DNA from: Pseudevernia furfuracea
Taxonomy: Eukaryota > Ascomycota > Lecanoromycetes > Lecanorales > Parmeliaceae
DNA: 64,000 nucleotides
Reading direction: 5' to 3'
Assembly (NCBI GenBank): GCA_022315425.1
Contig: JAIUPT010000038.1
Coordinates: 1,674,001-1,738,000 of the forward strand
Shown here: piece by piece, positions 1 to 10,242 of the stretch
How positions within the stretch are numbered: the first letter of the stretch is position 1
How the letters are laid out: each line of letters begins with the position of its first letter
Position numbers and translations under genes: made by a program
The notes under the pieces: model-generated
What the model saw: the letters and a program-made list of their open reading frames with translations, nothing else
Databases searched by the model: none
Told to the model about the DNA's origin: nothing

Positions 1-698
1 ACAATGCAGTGGCCCCAATGTTTGTCGATCGGAGTGCAGCCGAATAACTGTGTCAAAAGATTGCTGAAGAGGTAGCCGAAGACGAAGAACATGACTGTCC
101 AGGTGGAATATCTGAAATTCTTATTCACGCCAAAGATGCGGATGTAGAGAAGAAGGATGGTGGTTTTGTAGCCGAACAAGGTGATGAGGTAGATGATTGA
201 GGATATAAAATTCCACTGGTAAGGTAAGATTTGTCAGTCAAGTCAAAACAACAGCCCAGAGTCTCGTACCTCGTTGAACGCAATGTAGCGAACGGGCGAC
301 ATGTCGGCGGTATGCCAGCCAAAGCCATAATTCGTTCCTGGACTCTGGTGAGCAATACAGACTTGCAAAAGAGGGACGACATGCATACCCAATGCAACAA
401 GAACACTGTAAGCTATGCAAAAGAGCTGCTCGAACCGCATGAGCAGGGCTGCCAAAAGTAAAGGCTATCATGAAGAAGTATGTACCCAAGTAACTAAGGC
501 AGCATCTATGACGTGTGAGAGCGAGGCCACAAGGAGACGGAGACGGGGTAGCTTACAGTCATCCCAGCTCACCGAGTGACTAATGAATGTTCTGGTCCAA
601 ACACGGATCGCCACAAACAGGCTAGAGAGGATGGGAGAAACAATGCAAACGACGACAATGGCATGTTGCTGGCTCGAGGGATCAGTATTAATAACCAT
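1..698 (-). CDS. PTH11-like fungal rhodopsin-domain receptor, 5' part only
   Basis: Minus-strand gene cut by the window start, so its C-terminal half is missing. Exons read 698..557, 448..270 and 215..1, with introns of 108 and 54 bp. The protein starts MVINTDPSSQQ. Helix one is followed by R-V-W-T-R and the SWDD motif typical of the fungal rhodopsin fold (SAT4/PTH11-like family). Exon 2 carries YGFGWHTADM, matching the family's Y-G-x-G-x-H motif. Exon 3 has a helix with ILLLYIRIFGV and then FGCTPIDKHW, the usual C-x-P-I-x-x-x-W. Family members are seven-helix plasma-membrane proteins, some of them sensors of surface cues; ligand and role here are unknown. The first intron is placed by phase (acceptor ending GGCAG), and the conserved motifs continue across both junctions. 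No signal peptide is apparent. Confidence 0.8.
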
Positions 699-1713
699 TG
701 TTGAGGGCGGAGCGGATAGTTCACGGCCACATCGGAAAATAATAAGGAATAGTGAGGAACCCGAGTAGCTAGCTGAGAAGGCTCGGCGACAATACAACCA
801 TTATGAGAGCGCTTTCTGGTCTTATGCAACTTCCCAGCACAAGGCTGGGAGAGAAAGGTGGGGAGTAGAACCAGATCGCAAAGCGTACGTGTTTGACAGA
901 GGAGTTTTGTCGATCATGCATGTAGAGGCTTTGTCGGGGTGCGGACACGGAGCAGCAATTGGCGTCTGACTGGCCATGTGGGTGAAATGATTCGCCTAAT
1001 CTTAGCGGTCCAATGACCAGGAAAAGAAAGTGGAAGAAAGTGGATAAAGGCAACAGACTTGTTCTTTTGCAATAATTTGCATGGAAACGCTATGGGTTGT
1101 GTGTAAAGACAGGATAGTGTGTGATAGGGCATGTCGAGAGTACTCGATTGTACACATTCGAAAACACTGCAGCAGGGGAGGCTTGGCTTCATTGCTGCAG
1201 CAATTGGGACTCGCTCCGGAAGCATGTGACACAGAAGTACTCCGTAGACAGCCTGTCATTGGAAACAGCGTAGAGGCTAACTTTACTTCTTTTTATAGCG
1301 ACGACGACTTTGGATTGTGTGATGAGATGGGACAGACTGGAAGATGGGATTGCGGAGAGGTTATGTCCTTTTGCTCTTTCGCTCTTTTGTTCTTTTGCAT
1401 CAGTCCATGCAGCTGTCACTCAAAAATATCCGTGTCTCGTGTCTCGTGTCTCGTGTCTCGTGTCTCGGAACGGGAGAGGAACACTCCCTCTCAATAGCGT
1501 GGACCCTTAAAATTAAATTACACAAGTTTTGAAAGTTACGTCGTAGCCTTGTACTCGCACACCTTAAGGCTCGGGGGAGGCGGTGGTGGAACGGTTACTT
1601 CCGTGCCGCTAGCTAGCTAGCTCTCTCTGCCCATTTTGAATTTTCGCTTATGTGCACAGCCCTTTGGAGCCTCGTCCCTTCCAGGCATCCATTCGAATTT
1701 TCTACTTCGTCCC
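699..1713. other. Upstream / intergenic region
   Basis: I see no supported gene here. Open frames on both strands are short, lack recognisable motifs and are not joined by credible splice sites. It presumably holds the promoter of the receptor gene ending at position 698. It also contains a short tandem repeat (listed separately) and a CTAG-rich patch near 1612-1625. Confidence 0.6.
1431..1465. repeat. Short tandem repeat, 7-bp unit
   Basis: Five consecutive perfect copies of the heptamer CGTGTCT are directly visible. The repeat lies in non-coding sequence. Its unit is not a multiple of three, which argues against its being translated. Confidence 0.9.
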
Positions 1714-1899
1714 TTATGTGCGTCCATCTCGTCCGTCATAGTGCATAGAAATCACAATACTGTCACCCACACCGGCCTTGAGCCGAGCCAATCCGACAAT
1801 CATTCTGACGAGCACGAGGATGGAAACAGCGTTGAAAATCGAAATCAAAACAAGGTGCTGACATTGATGTCTGCTGTCACCTCGGATTTTTCTTCTCAC
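1714..1899 (-). pseudogene. Possible PTH11-like remnant
   Basis: A 61-codon minus-strand frame holds one hydrophobic helix (LVLISIFNAVSILVLVRMIV) followed by a short basic segment and a Gly/Asp-containing stretch. This resembles the second-helix region of fungal rhodopsin-fold receptors, the family of the partial gene at the window start. I found no neighbouring exon that continues the fold on either side, so it is at most a fragment. A chance hydrophobic frame is the main alternative. Confidence 0.25.
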
Positions 1900-2444
1900 T
1901 CATCAGTCAGCTACTTTGTGATTAGAATTTTTGTCCTGCTCATTACACCGGAAAATAGCGAGCAGCTAGACACTCGGTTCAGTGCGTGTACTGACCATCA
2001 TCGCAGCGGCTGGTAAATGAAGCTTTCCCGAATTTCGGGAGGATATGGAAACGCTGACCAGCGGCGCGAGAGGGGTCTGTAAGTCCTCCAATGCGGCAGT
2101 TAGCTTTGATACACATTAACCTGTGTGTAAAGAGAATGCGGCATGTCAGAGTGAGGATTGCTTGGCTATTGCCTTGGATTTTTAATCTGCATTGCAACAC
2201 CTGCAATCATACCTCGTCCGAAAATTCGTACAATGACACTGTGCCATCATTGACCCTAAGTTGCCACGATGATAGCAAATGCTGTGCTCTCTGGGACCCA
2301 GACACCGACGTTTGTGGAGCGGGTATCTGCTTGCTGGAAAATGCTCTGTCAATCTGATTTCACTCGCTCTCGAGGACTGAATAAGCTGAGCGTGATCATT
2401 TCCATTGATCTGTGTCAAATCATCTGCTGAACCCATAGGACACT
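1900..2444. other. Intergenic, nothing recognised
   Basis: No frame in this stretch shows a domain, a splice-supported exon or a repeat I can name. Confidence 0.5.
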
Positions 2445-2900
2445 CTAAAACGGTGGAGAAGAAGGAGGGGGTAATCCATGAATGGGACGAGAAATACAGA
2501 ATGATCCTCTCTTCCTTTGATCGGTGGCAGTATCCCAGGCTCCGTGACGCGAGGCAGCGGCATGCGCGTCAAAGCCCTTGCGGGGTGTTCGAAAGACCGG
2601 ATGCCAGACCATAGCGAGGTGTAGTAATCGCCGGAGATGAACGTCATTGAGACGGCATTTGTGGGCCAACTCTTCCAAAGACGCCTCGCCATGGATAGGG
2701 AATGTAAATGCAATGTCATTATGTAGTATTTGTAGATGGCTTGCAGACTTGCACCATTGAACTTTCAAGGGATGCATCAGCGAGAGAAAAGCGTACCAGT
2801 GATGAGGCGCTGCATCAATAACTCTCACCAGCGGGCGAAGATACAGTGCTGGTCCAAGTGAATGTGAAAGAAAAAAGGTATTGCTGTCACTGTGTGGCAA
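2445..2900 (-). pseudogene. O-methyltransferase N-terminal domain remnant
   Basis: This 151-codon minus-strand frame contains, at about residues 51-118 (roughly 2750-2547), a winged-helix pattern typical of fungal secondary-metabolite O-methyltransferases. Visible parts are a D-I-A-F-T-F-P segment, GEASLEELAHKCRL, LRRLLHLAM, F-R-T-P and a final AHAAASR resembling the family's AHTAASR. Sequence after AASR no longer matches: all three frames downstream end soon without the SAM-binding domain. I therefore read it as the decayed 5' part of a methyltransferase gene. Family members methylate polyketide or similar metabolites. An unusual intact short gene is much less likely. Confidence 0.5.
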
Positions 2901-3292
2901 GCTACTCGTAGCGCCAAGGCTTTGAGCCGCAATCTAATCTGCAAGGGCATTGAAGGTCCAGATTCAACTTCAGGAAGCCCCTCGAATTCGGCCATGTTAC
3001 TCTAGACGGGAAGCTGTGGCACGAAGTATACATTAATGTTGCTGTCTCCTTCTCCTTAATCTCTGTTTTATCATCTATTCATATGAATCTGATGAGTACA
3101 CATCTTGCAATTGGCTTTCTTTATCCCGGTCTTTGTAAGTCAATGCATATGCTCCTTCCCTTTAGACCGCCAAACCACCTTTTACCCTGCTGATCAAGAT
3201 TCAGGTAATGGCTTGGTGACTCCCTTTTTTCCCTGCTTCTCTTCTTGTATACATCCTTTGAGATACTCTCCTGCCAGTCGCTTGGACCCAAA
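2901..3292. other. Intergenic / 5' region of the Afi1 homologue
   Basis: No gene is seen. The segment just before 3293 is pyrimidine-rich and is probably promoter and 5' leader of the downstream plus-strand gene. Confidence 0.5.
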
Positions 3293-5914
3293 ATGACCTC
3301 TATCCTCTCCTATCGACCTTCTACAAGCGGCACTACTGGTAGTGCAAACACCATTCTGAACCGCCAGACCTCCCTGTCGTCCTTTCCCTCTACTCGAACA
3401 CCGTCCAACCCTTCTATACGCAATGGCGCAAGCGCGGCTCCCCCTCTGCCCCACCGGGAGTCCGTCAGTAGCAGCTCACGGACCCCATCGACCCCTTCCT
3501 CGACCAAGCCGACCCCACAACACAACCGCGTGTCACGGCCAACAAGAAAGTTGAGATCGCAATATCCCGCAGATTCGACAGAAAAACATGTTGAATACAT
3601 CCTTGTTGCGTCGTTTCACGAAAACCGAGGGCCGATTATGGAACATCAATATCCAGGAGCAATCAGCGGTGATGAAAACATGCTTGCGGAGCTCATGTTG
3701 CCAGACCAAGTACATAACAGAAAGGAGGATTGGACGATATTCTTTCTGCACAAAGACACAAGTGAGGAGGAGGAGGCGACGGAAGACGACGGTGCAGAAA
3801 AGAAAGAAGATACGAAGGACATTTCAGAAAGTGCTGATGGTGCACACGGCATCGCTGACGTGGAGAGCGAGGCGAATACAGCAGATGCTGGTCGGGGAGA
3901 AGATGAAGAAGGAGAAGACGATGACGAAGACGAAGACGAAGACGAAGCAGAAGGAGGAGAAGGACCACCATTGATATATGTACTAAATCTAGTAAACACA
4001 AAATATGACCCATCAGCGAAAAGGTGTGTGCCTACCCGGTCTGAAGCAAAGACAGACATTACTAATCTTGCTTCTGGTAGAGGTGCATATGTAAAAGCAA
4101 TGGCGATTTGTACGCGGCATCCATTTCTTCACATTTATAAGGTATAGAAGCCTTTTGACCTTTTGATCTTTTCATAACATGTCGTGCAGAAGCTGACCGA
4201 GAGCGAATTGCAGCCACTTTTATTATTAGCCCTGGAGGAATATTTCAAGTCACCAATTCCCGAGACTCTAGAACATTTGTACAACGCAGTTAATTCCATG
4301 GACTTATCCCTCATGCCACGACTATCTATGCTTGAACGACATATTCTGCTAGCGAGCGATACCAAAGATTTATTTGTTGAAAAATTTGATCACATGATAC
4401 AACAACGTCTTGCGGAGGAGGCGAAGAATGATGCACTATCATCACCAGACTCATCATCCAAGTCCTCGCCATCAAAATCCTTACCGTCCAAATCCTCCCC
4501 GGATCTTGTTGCTCATCGACCGCGATACATTGTTCCGCGGGATACACATGAATTCGAGTCCAGAGTTGTGTACAATCACATTCCCGTCCCAATCAAAATA
4601 CCCTCTGGCCTTTCACCCGAAACTGTTGGCGACTTCTCTCTCATAAAGCTGATCCAAACATTCTCAGCGCCCCATGCTTCTACACCTCAGCCTTTCGCAC
4701 TACATCCTCATTTGACTACCAGCGGCGCTTATACCCATCCGATCATCGTTCTCGTTAATGCATTAGTTACCCAGAAGCGTGTCATCTTTTTAGGTCACAA
4801 CAGACCTTCTGGTGAAGTTGCTGAAGCCGTCCTTGCTGCATGCGCATTAGCATCTGGAGGGGTCTTGCGAGGCTTCACACGGCATGCATTCCCCTACACC
4901 GACCTCACCAAAATAGACGACCTACTCAACGTCCCCGGATTCATCGCTGGTGTCACAAATCCAATGTTCGCCAACCACCCCGAGTGGTGGGATCTTCTCT
5001 GCGATGTTCCTTCAGGCCGAATGAAGATCAGCAGCCGCGTTGAAAACGCTGGCATAACAGATGGCCTGGTCTACTTCCAGCAGCAGAATCCCCTCTACGC
5101 ACCAAATGCCAACGGAGTAGGTTCGACCGCCTCTTCCCTGGCCTCGAACGGCGATCCGACTGGTGATACTGCTTTCATCGAGGACATGGTCCGCAGCATC
5201 AACTCGCGACATGGCGAATCAGCTATTCGATCAAAGTGGAGAGACTACATCCTCAAGTTCACCCGGATTGCTGCTGCCTTCGAGGAAGCAGTGTACGGCG
5301 CCTCTGCATTAGATATTGGAGCTTCGGAAGCTGACGCCGGCGCTCACGGTGTCCGCGGCCATGGATACGTCTGGCCTGATGATGCCGCAAAAGCTCGCGA
5401 GCTAGGGGCGAATGTTTGGCGGATTGAGGGCTGGCGCAACACTCGTAGCTACTATGCTTTCATTCAGGATCTTGCTGCGATGTGGGAACGTAGGCCAATT
5501 CGGTCGCTGGATCTCGCTCATCAGCACGACCGTCTTCGAAGTCTGAAGCTCAGCCATGACGAAAGCGCTGCTATTTACATTGCGCTTTCAGCCTCGGTGA
5601 GGACGTATGATGAAGTGTGCCAATTGTTGTGTGTGACGCCGGAGAGCAATGCGGGTCTTTTCTACATCAGCCTAGGTCTCTTCCATCCTGATGCCAGGGT
5701 CAGGGTAGCAACTGTCGAGCTGTTGGAGCGCATGATGGGACATGAAGTTGGTCGACACTTCTGGGCTCAGCTAGGCCGGTTCGCCAAGCTGGCTTTCTTC
5801 AGGGCGAAGAAGGAGATTACGAAAGGCAGCGAATCAGGAGACAGTCCTGTGGAGAATGGAGCGGGCTTGGGATTGGATGCTAGGGTGAGGGCTGGGATGG
5901 GAAGAGCGAGCTGA
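3293..5914 (+). CDS. Afi1/MesA-like polarity protein (Arf3-interacting)
   Basis: Exons 3293..4023, 4081..4141 and 4190..5914 give 838 residues. After a Ser/Pro-rich N-terminus, from about residue 100, comes [21 protein letters not shown] and then LAELMLPDQ and [10 protein letters not shown]. This is the hallmark of the Afi1 docking domain for the small GTPase Arf3. The long second half (for example [25 protein letters not shown] segments) fits the stabilization-of-polarity-axis DENN-like region. In yeast Afi1 helps localise Arf3; in Aspergillus MesA supports polarised tip growth. An acidic Glu/Asp tract lies between the two conserved blocks of the docking domain. The first intron (57 bp, GTGTGT...GGTAG, branch TACTAATC) lacks stop codons, so it reads through; I remove it because splicing restores a continuous conserved block (AKR then [13 protein letters not shown]). 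The start has a purine-rich AAAATG context. Confidence 0.85.
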
Positions 5915-6593
5915 TTGGCCATAGCTTCTTTGCGATTGATGATAATGATCTGCTATGACTTGCTTTCCCAGGGATCACGTTTCACGCAGGCTAGATACCC
6001 TAAGAGCGGATGGTAGTAATGTGCCGAGAGTTATGAGGACGAGATATCCCCGTAATTAGCGGTGCAGGAAGTACTCAATCAAAATGCTTCTACCTCGTGT
6101 CACCCTCCACCGATTGAATGCCAGCACCTCACAGCTATGTTCAACATGCTCCGCCGCTGGCATATCCAGTCACTTAATGGAGATCTACAACCCTGATCAA
6201 ATGAACAAGTAAGGACGGATGTGTCGTTCAAACAAGTATATCTGCTTCGAGTAAATCACCGATAGGGTTCGACATAGATCTCCTGCTCCTCCTCAACACA
6301 TTTCCCCATTATTTTGAAGACACCCAGTTCAGACCGGGCAGACACGCTTTTGGTGCTCCTTTTTTCTTTCGCCAACAATGAGATATCTGAATCCGCCGAG
6401 CCTCCCCGCACAGCGTCTGGATCCCCCTTGCCCCTTCCTCGCGCTCTCTTGCCTCAAAAACAAAGACGGAGAAAGCAGTGGAGTGCTGCTGCGAACAAGC
6501 TTTGGATGTTGTGTACTTTGGTGCTTCTATAACGTTGCTCACGTGCTGCTTGATCGTCACCCCAGGGTTCGGAAGAACAATCTGGCTTCCCCT
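5915..6593. other. Intergenic
   Basis: Terminal region of the Afi1 homologue, then sequence without a supported gene. Short open frames on both strands here have no motif and overlap the degenerate gene that follows. Confidence 0.5.
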
Positions 6594-7653
6594 CTGCCGA
6601 GACTGCCGCCGGAGATTAGGGAGAAGATTCTGGGCCATCTCGTGTTGGGGGAAGGGTCGTGCGGCATGATCGGGGTGAGGGCGGATCACCTGAGCAACTG
6701 CCTCTGGTTGGGTACTTTCGCCACGCGTTTTGCGTTGCAGAGGAGTCCGAAATCGGATGCATACGCTCAAGCAACCCAGGGCTGTCCCATCGTCTGATTC
6801 TGCCGAATACCACATCGCCTGCTGCGCAGATCGCCATCAGGGCATGTTCCTTCACCTCTAGGACATCGGGTGTGACAGTCGACCCCGACCGAAAATTCAA
6901 CCTCGCAGTCATGGGCGCCTGCCGTCAACTGTACACTATGAGCAAGCGCATCACATTCTTTGGACAACCAAAACCTTCTCGTTCGACGACCCAGTGTCCT
7001 TTGGCAAATCCATGGCGAGCTTGAATATAGCCCAGTTGCACAGACTCAAGTCCCTCCATCTCAGCAGAGTAACCGAGGACCAAAGATCCCCTACCCCGTG
7101 GGCGGATCAAGTCACTAAGCATTGGGCTTGGACTATCGCATGCGAACCCTGGCGCATAAAGGTGCTGCGGGGGTTGCGGACGCTCCACGTGTGCCTAGAG
7201 CAGTGGCTCAGATCCTGCGATGCCTTGGTTCCAGTGCACGACTATAACAGACGTCGCATCCAGCAAGGTGCTCAACCCTTCCTACAGCTGCGCATCCTCG
7301 CGTCAGAGCACGTCACTGTCCTTGTGTCGGACAATCCGGGTTTCATAAAGGTTCCCGGACCTCGGGCTGCTGGATGGACCGCAGCGAAAAAGAATGAGGT
7401 GGCTGAGGAGATACGCGTCAAGCTACTGGATCCGGGAGGGCACAGCGACCTTCAGGGCTGAGGAAGATGCGAAGAAGCTTGAGCGTGAGGGCAAGCGGTT
7501 GGATGAGCGTGATGGTATTGAAAAGCGAAGGGAGAACCGGGAGGAGAGAACAAAGCCGAGAAAGTCCTGAGGGAGCAGGCTGAACAGGCAAAGACAGAAA
7601 CCATCAATACACACCTGGAGCAGCAGATTGAGAGCGCTGTTAGGCGTAGCTAG
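6594..7653 (+). pseudogene. DUF7730/F-box-like fungal protein, frameshifted
   Basis: The plus strand shows pieces of one protein scattered over all three frames. At about 6594 a frame reads LPRLPPEIREKILGHLVLG, the F-box-like start of this fungal family. A second frame reads FRHAFCVAEESEIG and later LAVMGACRQLY. A third continues with YEQAHHILW, TFSFDDPVSFGK and LNIAQLHRLKSLHLSR to about 7461. Coiled charged sequence to a stop at 7651-7653 needs further frame changes. The switch between CRQLY and YEQAHHILW near 6930 is a clean one-base loss (or two-base gain), because both sides match the family's CRQ(I/L)Y..A..ILW pattern with no intron signal. At least three shifts are needed, so I call a pseudogene. 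Introns or assembly errors could explain one shift, but hardly all. Confidence 0.65.
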
Positions 7654-7767
7654 ATGAAGTAGTCCGAAATGTTGTCGTTCCAGTGAGATGGGTCAGGGTG
7701 GTGGTTTGAAGTCGAAAGATTCGGTTAGCAGCAAAGATAGCGTTACAAATCCAATACACTCTTGCCT

Positions 7768-8628
7768 TCACTGGTTGTCCTTCTCTGCTTTTTTGTCTAC
7801 CGCCTCCCCAACCTTGCGGTAACCCCCCTCGGCATACACCAATCCTATACCCTCTCCGCCTTCGTAGCCCCCAGATTCCACGACTTTCGCAACGACGACC
7901 ACATGGTCTCCCACCTCCACACACTTATCTCCCAAAAGCCTGCATCGCATCCACCACGTTCCGCCCATGCCCTCCTTCAAGCGACCATCAACCTCCACCA
8001 AACCACGCCATACGTTGTCCCCACAAAGATCTCCCGCCGTAATCTTGCGTTTCACAAAAGCATCGGCAACCCGAGCATCCTTGAGGCCGCTGGCGATGAA
8101 CTCATTGGAGACTTTGATGGCGTAGTAGGTACTCGAAGGGATTCTGATGTTGAAGGAGACGTAAGGTTTAGGAGTCAGCGTTACAGTATTGAAGGAGGAG
8201 ACGAGCAGGCCCGCGACTTTGGGCAGTTGGTCCATATCGTTCTCGTAGACCTCTGATGCTGGTTTAATACGCTGGTTCTCCGGTGGGATAAATTCATCTT
8301 CTTGAGATTGTAGGGGAGGCGAACGGGATATGATTACGGTGAGAGGATTCGGCGTGGAGCGCATCAAGTGTCGAATATGAGCAGGGACTGCGGTCCAATG
8401 GTTGTTAGTATTGGCGAGGTGCTCAAAACAGTATAACATACAGTTGCGCCGAGCTGCATAGCATGGTTTCCGATAGTCATAGTCGGTTTCTGGGGGATAA
8501 AGTACATCTCTGACCGGATCACGCTCCTCCGAGTGTCGAGAGGCGCTAAAGCTTCTGCTGTACGTAGCAGACGGTGGTAGTCGGCGAAGAAGACCGAGAG
8601 CGGAGGAGAAGCCATGGCGCGTGGTCAT
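7768..8628 (-). CDS. Flavin-reductase-like protein, probably mitochondrial
   Basis: Exons 8628..8442 and 8387..7768 give 268 residues. The N-terminus (MTTRHGFSSALGLLRRLP, then YSRSFSASRH) is basic and Ser-rich, typical of a mitochondrial presequence. The body shows HIRHLMRSTPNPLTVI, AGLLVSSFNTVTLTPKPYVSF, then N-I-R-I-P-S-S-T-Y, the pattern of the flavin-reductase-like FMN-binding split barrel. Substrate and electron donor cannot be read from sequence. The 54-bp intron (GTATGT, branch ATACTAAC, acceptor CCGCAG) has no stop and keeps frame, so an unspliced reading of 286 residues is possible; the strong branch point and the restored PAHIRHLMR context favour splicing. It is divergent from the EF-hand gene, with 317 bp between starts that must hold both promoters. 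Confidence 0.75.
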   Translation of the reverse strand: MTTRHGFSSALGLLRRLPPSATYSRSFSASRHSEERDPVRDVLYPPETDYDYRKPCYAARRNCMLYCFEHLANTNNHWTAVPAHIRHLMRSTPNPLTVIISRSPPLQSQEDEFIPPENQRIKPASEVYENDMDQLPKVAGLLVSSFNTVTLTPKPYVSFNIRIPSSTYYAIKVSNEFIASGLKDARVADAFVKRKITAGDLCGDNVWRGLVEVDGRLKEGMGGTWWMRCRLLGDKCVEVGDHVVVVAKVVESGGYEGGEGIGLVYAEGGYRKVGEAVDKKAEKDNQ

Positions 8629-8945
8629 TAAGGGATTGCTTGACAGATGGACGTTTTGTAAAGAGTCATGTCATGGTATTGAAAGCTCGAGCGCCTTTTG
8701 GAAGACATCAAAAATGAACTTTATGATCGGAACAAGAGTCGGGCCGTACTCTACGCGAGGCTTGAAACAGGATCGCGCTAGAATCCAGGCGCGGGCTTGG
8801 CATCGAAGATCTGTTTACCTTTTGCCAATTCAGGCTGACAGTACGAAAATCTTCCCTTTCGTAGGTACTTGAACCGATTCCTAGTGAACTTCACCTCTCG
8901 TCAGATACTTCACAAACAACGACCGAAACGAGCGCTGGAGCCGAT

Positions 8946-10020
8946 ATGGTATCGTCCTCCACACAACCCCAATTCCAATCTTCCAAAACGCCATCAAGAC
9001 TTACACTAACGCATCCAATTACCCAGTCACTACCACCAACCTACAAACCCTCCCCCCTCTCCTACGGCTCCCCACGGACCTCGCCCTTCAAGCGCCCGGA
9101 ATCCCCCGCCTCACCTTTCCGCCGGCCGGAGTCCCCATCCTCCCCCTCACCCGCAAACCGGCCGACGACGCCCACAACATCCCCTACCAAAACCCAACAA
9201 ACACCCCTCACATCGCCTTTCAAAATCCAGAACAACGCCGTTACGCCACCCTCAGCCTCCGGCAGCTGGACGCCTCGCGGCCTCACCCCATCCCTTACCG
9301 CACGGGAGCCTCCGCTCTCGCCAACCCGCAATTCCAGCGCCGTCACCACGATGGCCGCGAACCAACCGATCCACACGGGAAGGCCGACGCTGAACGGCGA
9401 CGCGCTGTCCAGACTGCCGACCGCGCAAGTGCGCGAGATGCGCGAGGGGTTTCAAATCCTCGACCGGGACAACGATGGCCTGGTGAACAGGGACGACGTG
9501 GTGGACATGCTGACGAATCTGGGTACGTCGTGGTTCCGATGGGGGGCTGCTGCAGTCCCCCAAACACAACAACGCGCGGTTGGTTGCGAAGAGCGTGCTG
9601 CTGACACACTGGAGGACAGGTCGGGACGCGTCCACGGCGGCGACGTCGCCGTTCTTCCCGCCCGGGGCGCCGCAGACGCTGCCTCTTGCTACGTTCCTGT
9701 CGACGCTGTCGTCTTTGCTCGCGCCGCTGTCTTCGCAGACGGAACTGATCAATGCGTTCGCTGCTTTTGACGATCATGATAGTGGAGAAATAGATGTGGG
9801 GGAATTGAAGGATTCGCTGTTGCACACCGCGCCGGATCCGGGGGAGAGGGGAGTCAATGCTAGGGAGATCGAGGAGGTGCTGGGTGGGTTTGTGGGGAGG
9901 AAAGCCTTTGGGAGGGAAGTGAAAGGCGGCGGTGGTGGTGCAAGAGGAGAGGTGTTTCGGTACAGGGAGTGGGTGGGGGGCTTGACAGGTGGGGAGGACA
10001 AGAAGGATGGCGAGAAGTGA
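8946..10020 (+). CDS. EF-hand protein, myosin regulatory light chain-like
   Basis: Exons 8946..9522 and 9620..10020 give 325 residues. The first 140 or so residues are Pro/Ser/Thr-rich and probably disordered (repeated S-P-F-K/R-R-P-E-S-P). The first EF-hand, near residues 165-195, has loop DRDNDGLVNRDD, a good calcium site. The second region has AFAAFDDHDSGEIDVGELKD, a second canonical loop. The order (EF-hand, LPLATFLSTLSSLLAPLS linker, EF-hand, VFRYREWV ending) matches fungal regulatory light chains of the myosin II/cytokinesis type, though general calmodulin-like proteins share it. Removing the 97-bp intron (GTACGT...GACAG) joins TNLG to RDAS, as relatives have at this point. The intron's second half is unusually GC-rich. 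Function in the actomyosin ring is inferred from similarity only. Confidence 0.75.
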
Positions 10021-10242
10021 GGCTGAATGAAACCTTGGAGACAACGTTCTGTGAGCTAGAATTACGGCGGATAATCTAACAGAGCTATAGCACATGTGCA
10101 ATCTCTATCATAACAGATGAAGTCCAACCAAAGCTATGCCGCTAAATGCTCATGCAAAAGAAGCAAAGTCCAGCTACGTACTCATACATAGCAACCCCCT
10201 TGCTATCAACCTGACCCATCAACCTGAAAGACCCCAAGCACC

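Noticed and set aside
1081..1497. 138-codon plus-strand frame with a Cys- and Ser-rich end
   Set aside because: Much of its end is the translated heptamer repeat at 1431-1465; no splice partner or domain.
3646..4059. Serine-rich minus-strand frame
   Set aside because: It is the antisense of the Glu/Asp-rich tract of the Afi1 homologue (GAA/GAC codons read backwards as Ser/Phe).
9343..10101. 252-codon Arg/Pro-rich minus-strand frame
   Set aside because: Antisense shadow of the GC-rich EF-hand gene; no motif.
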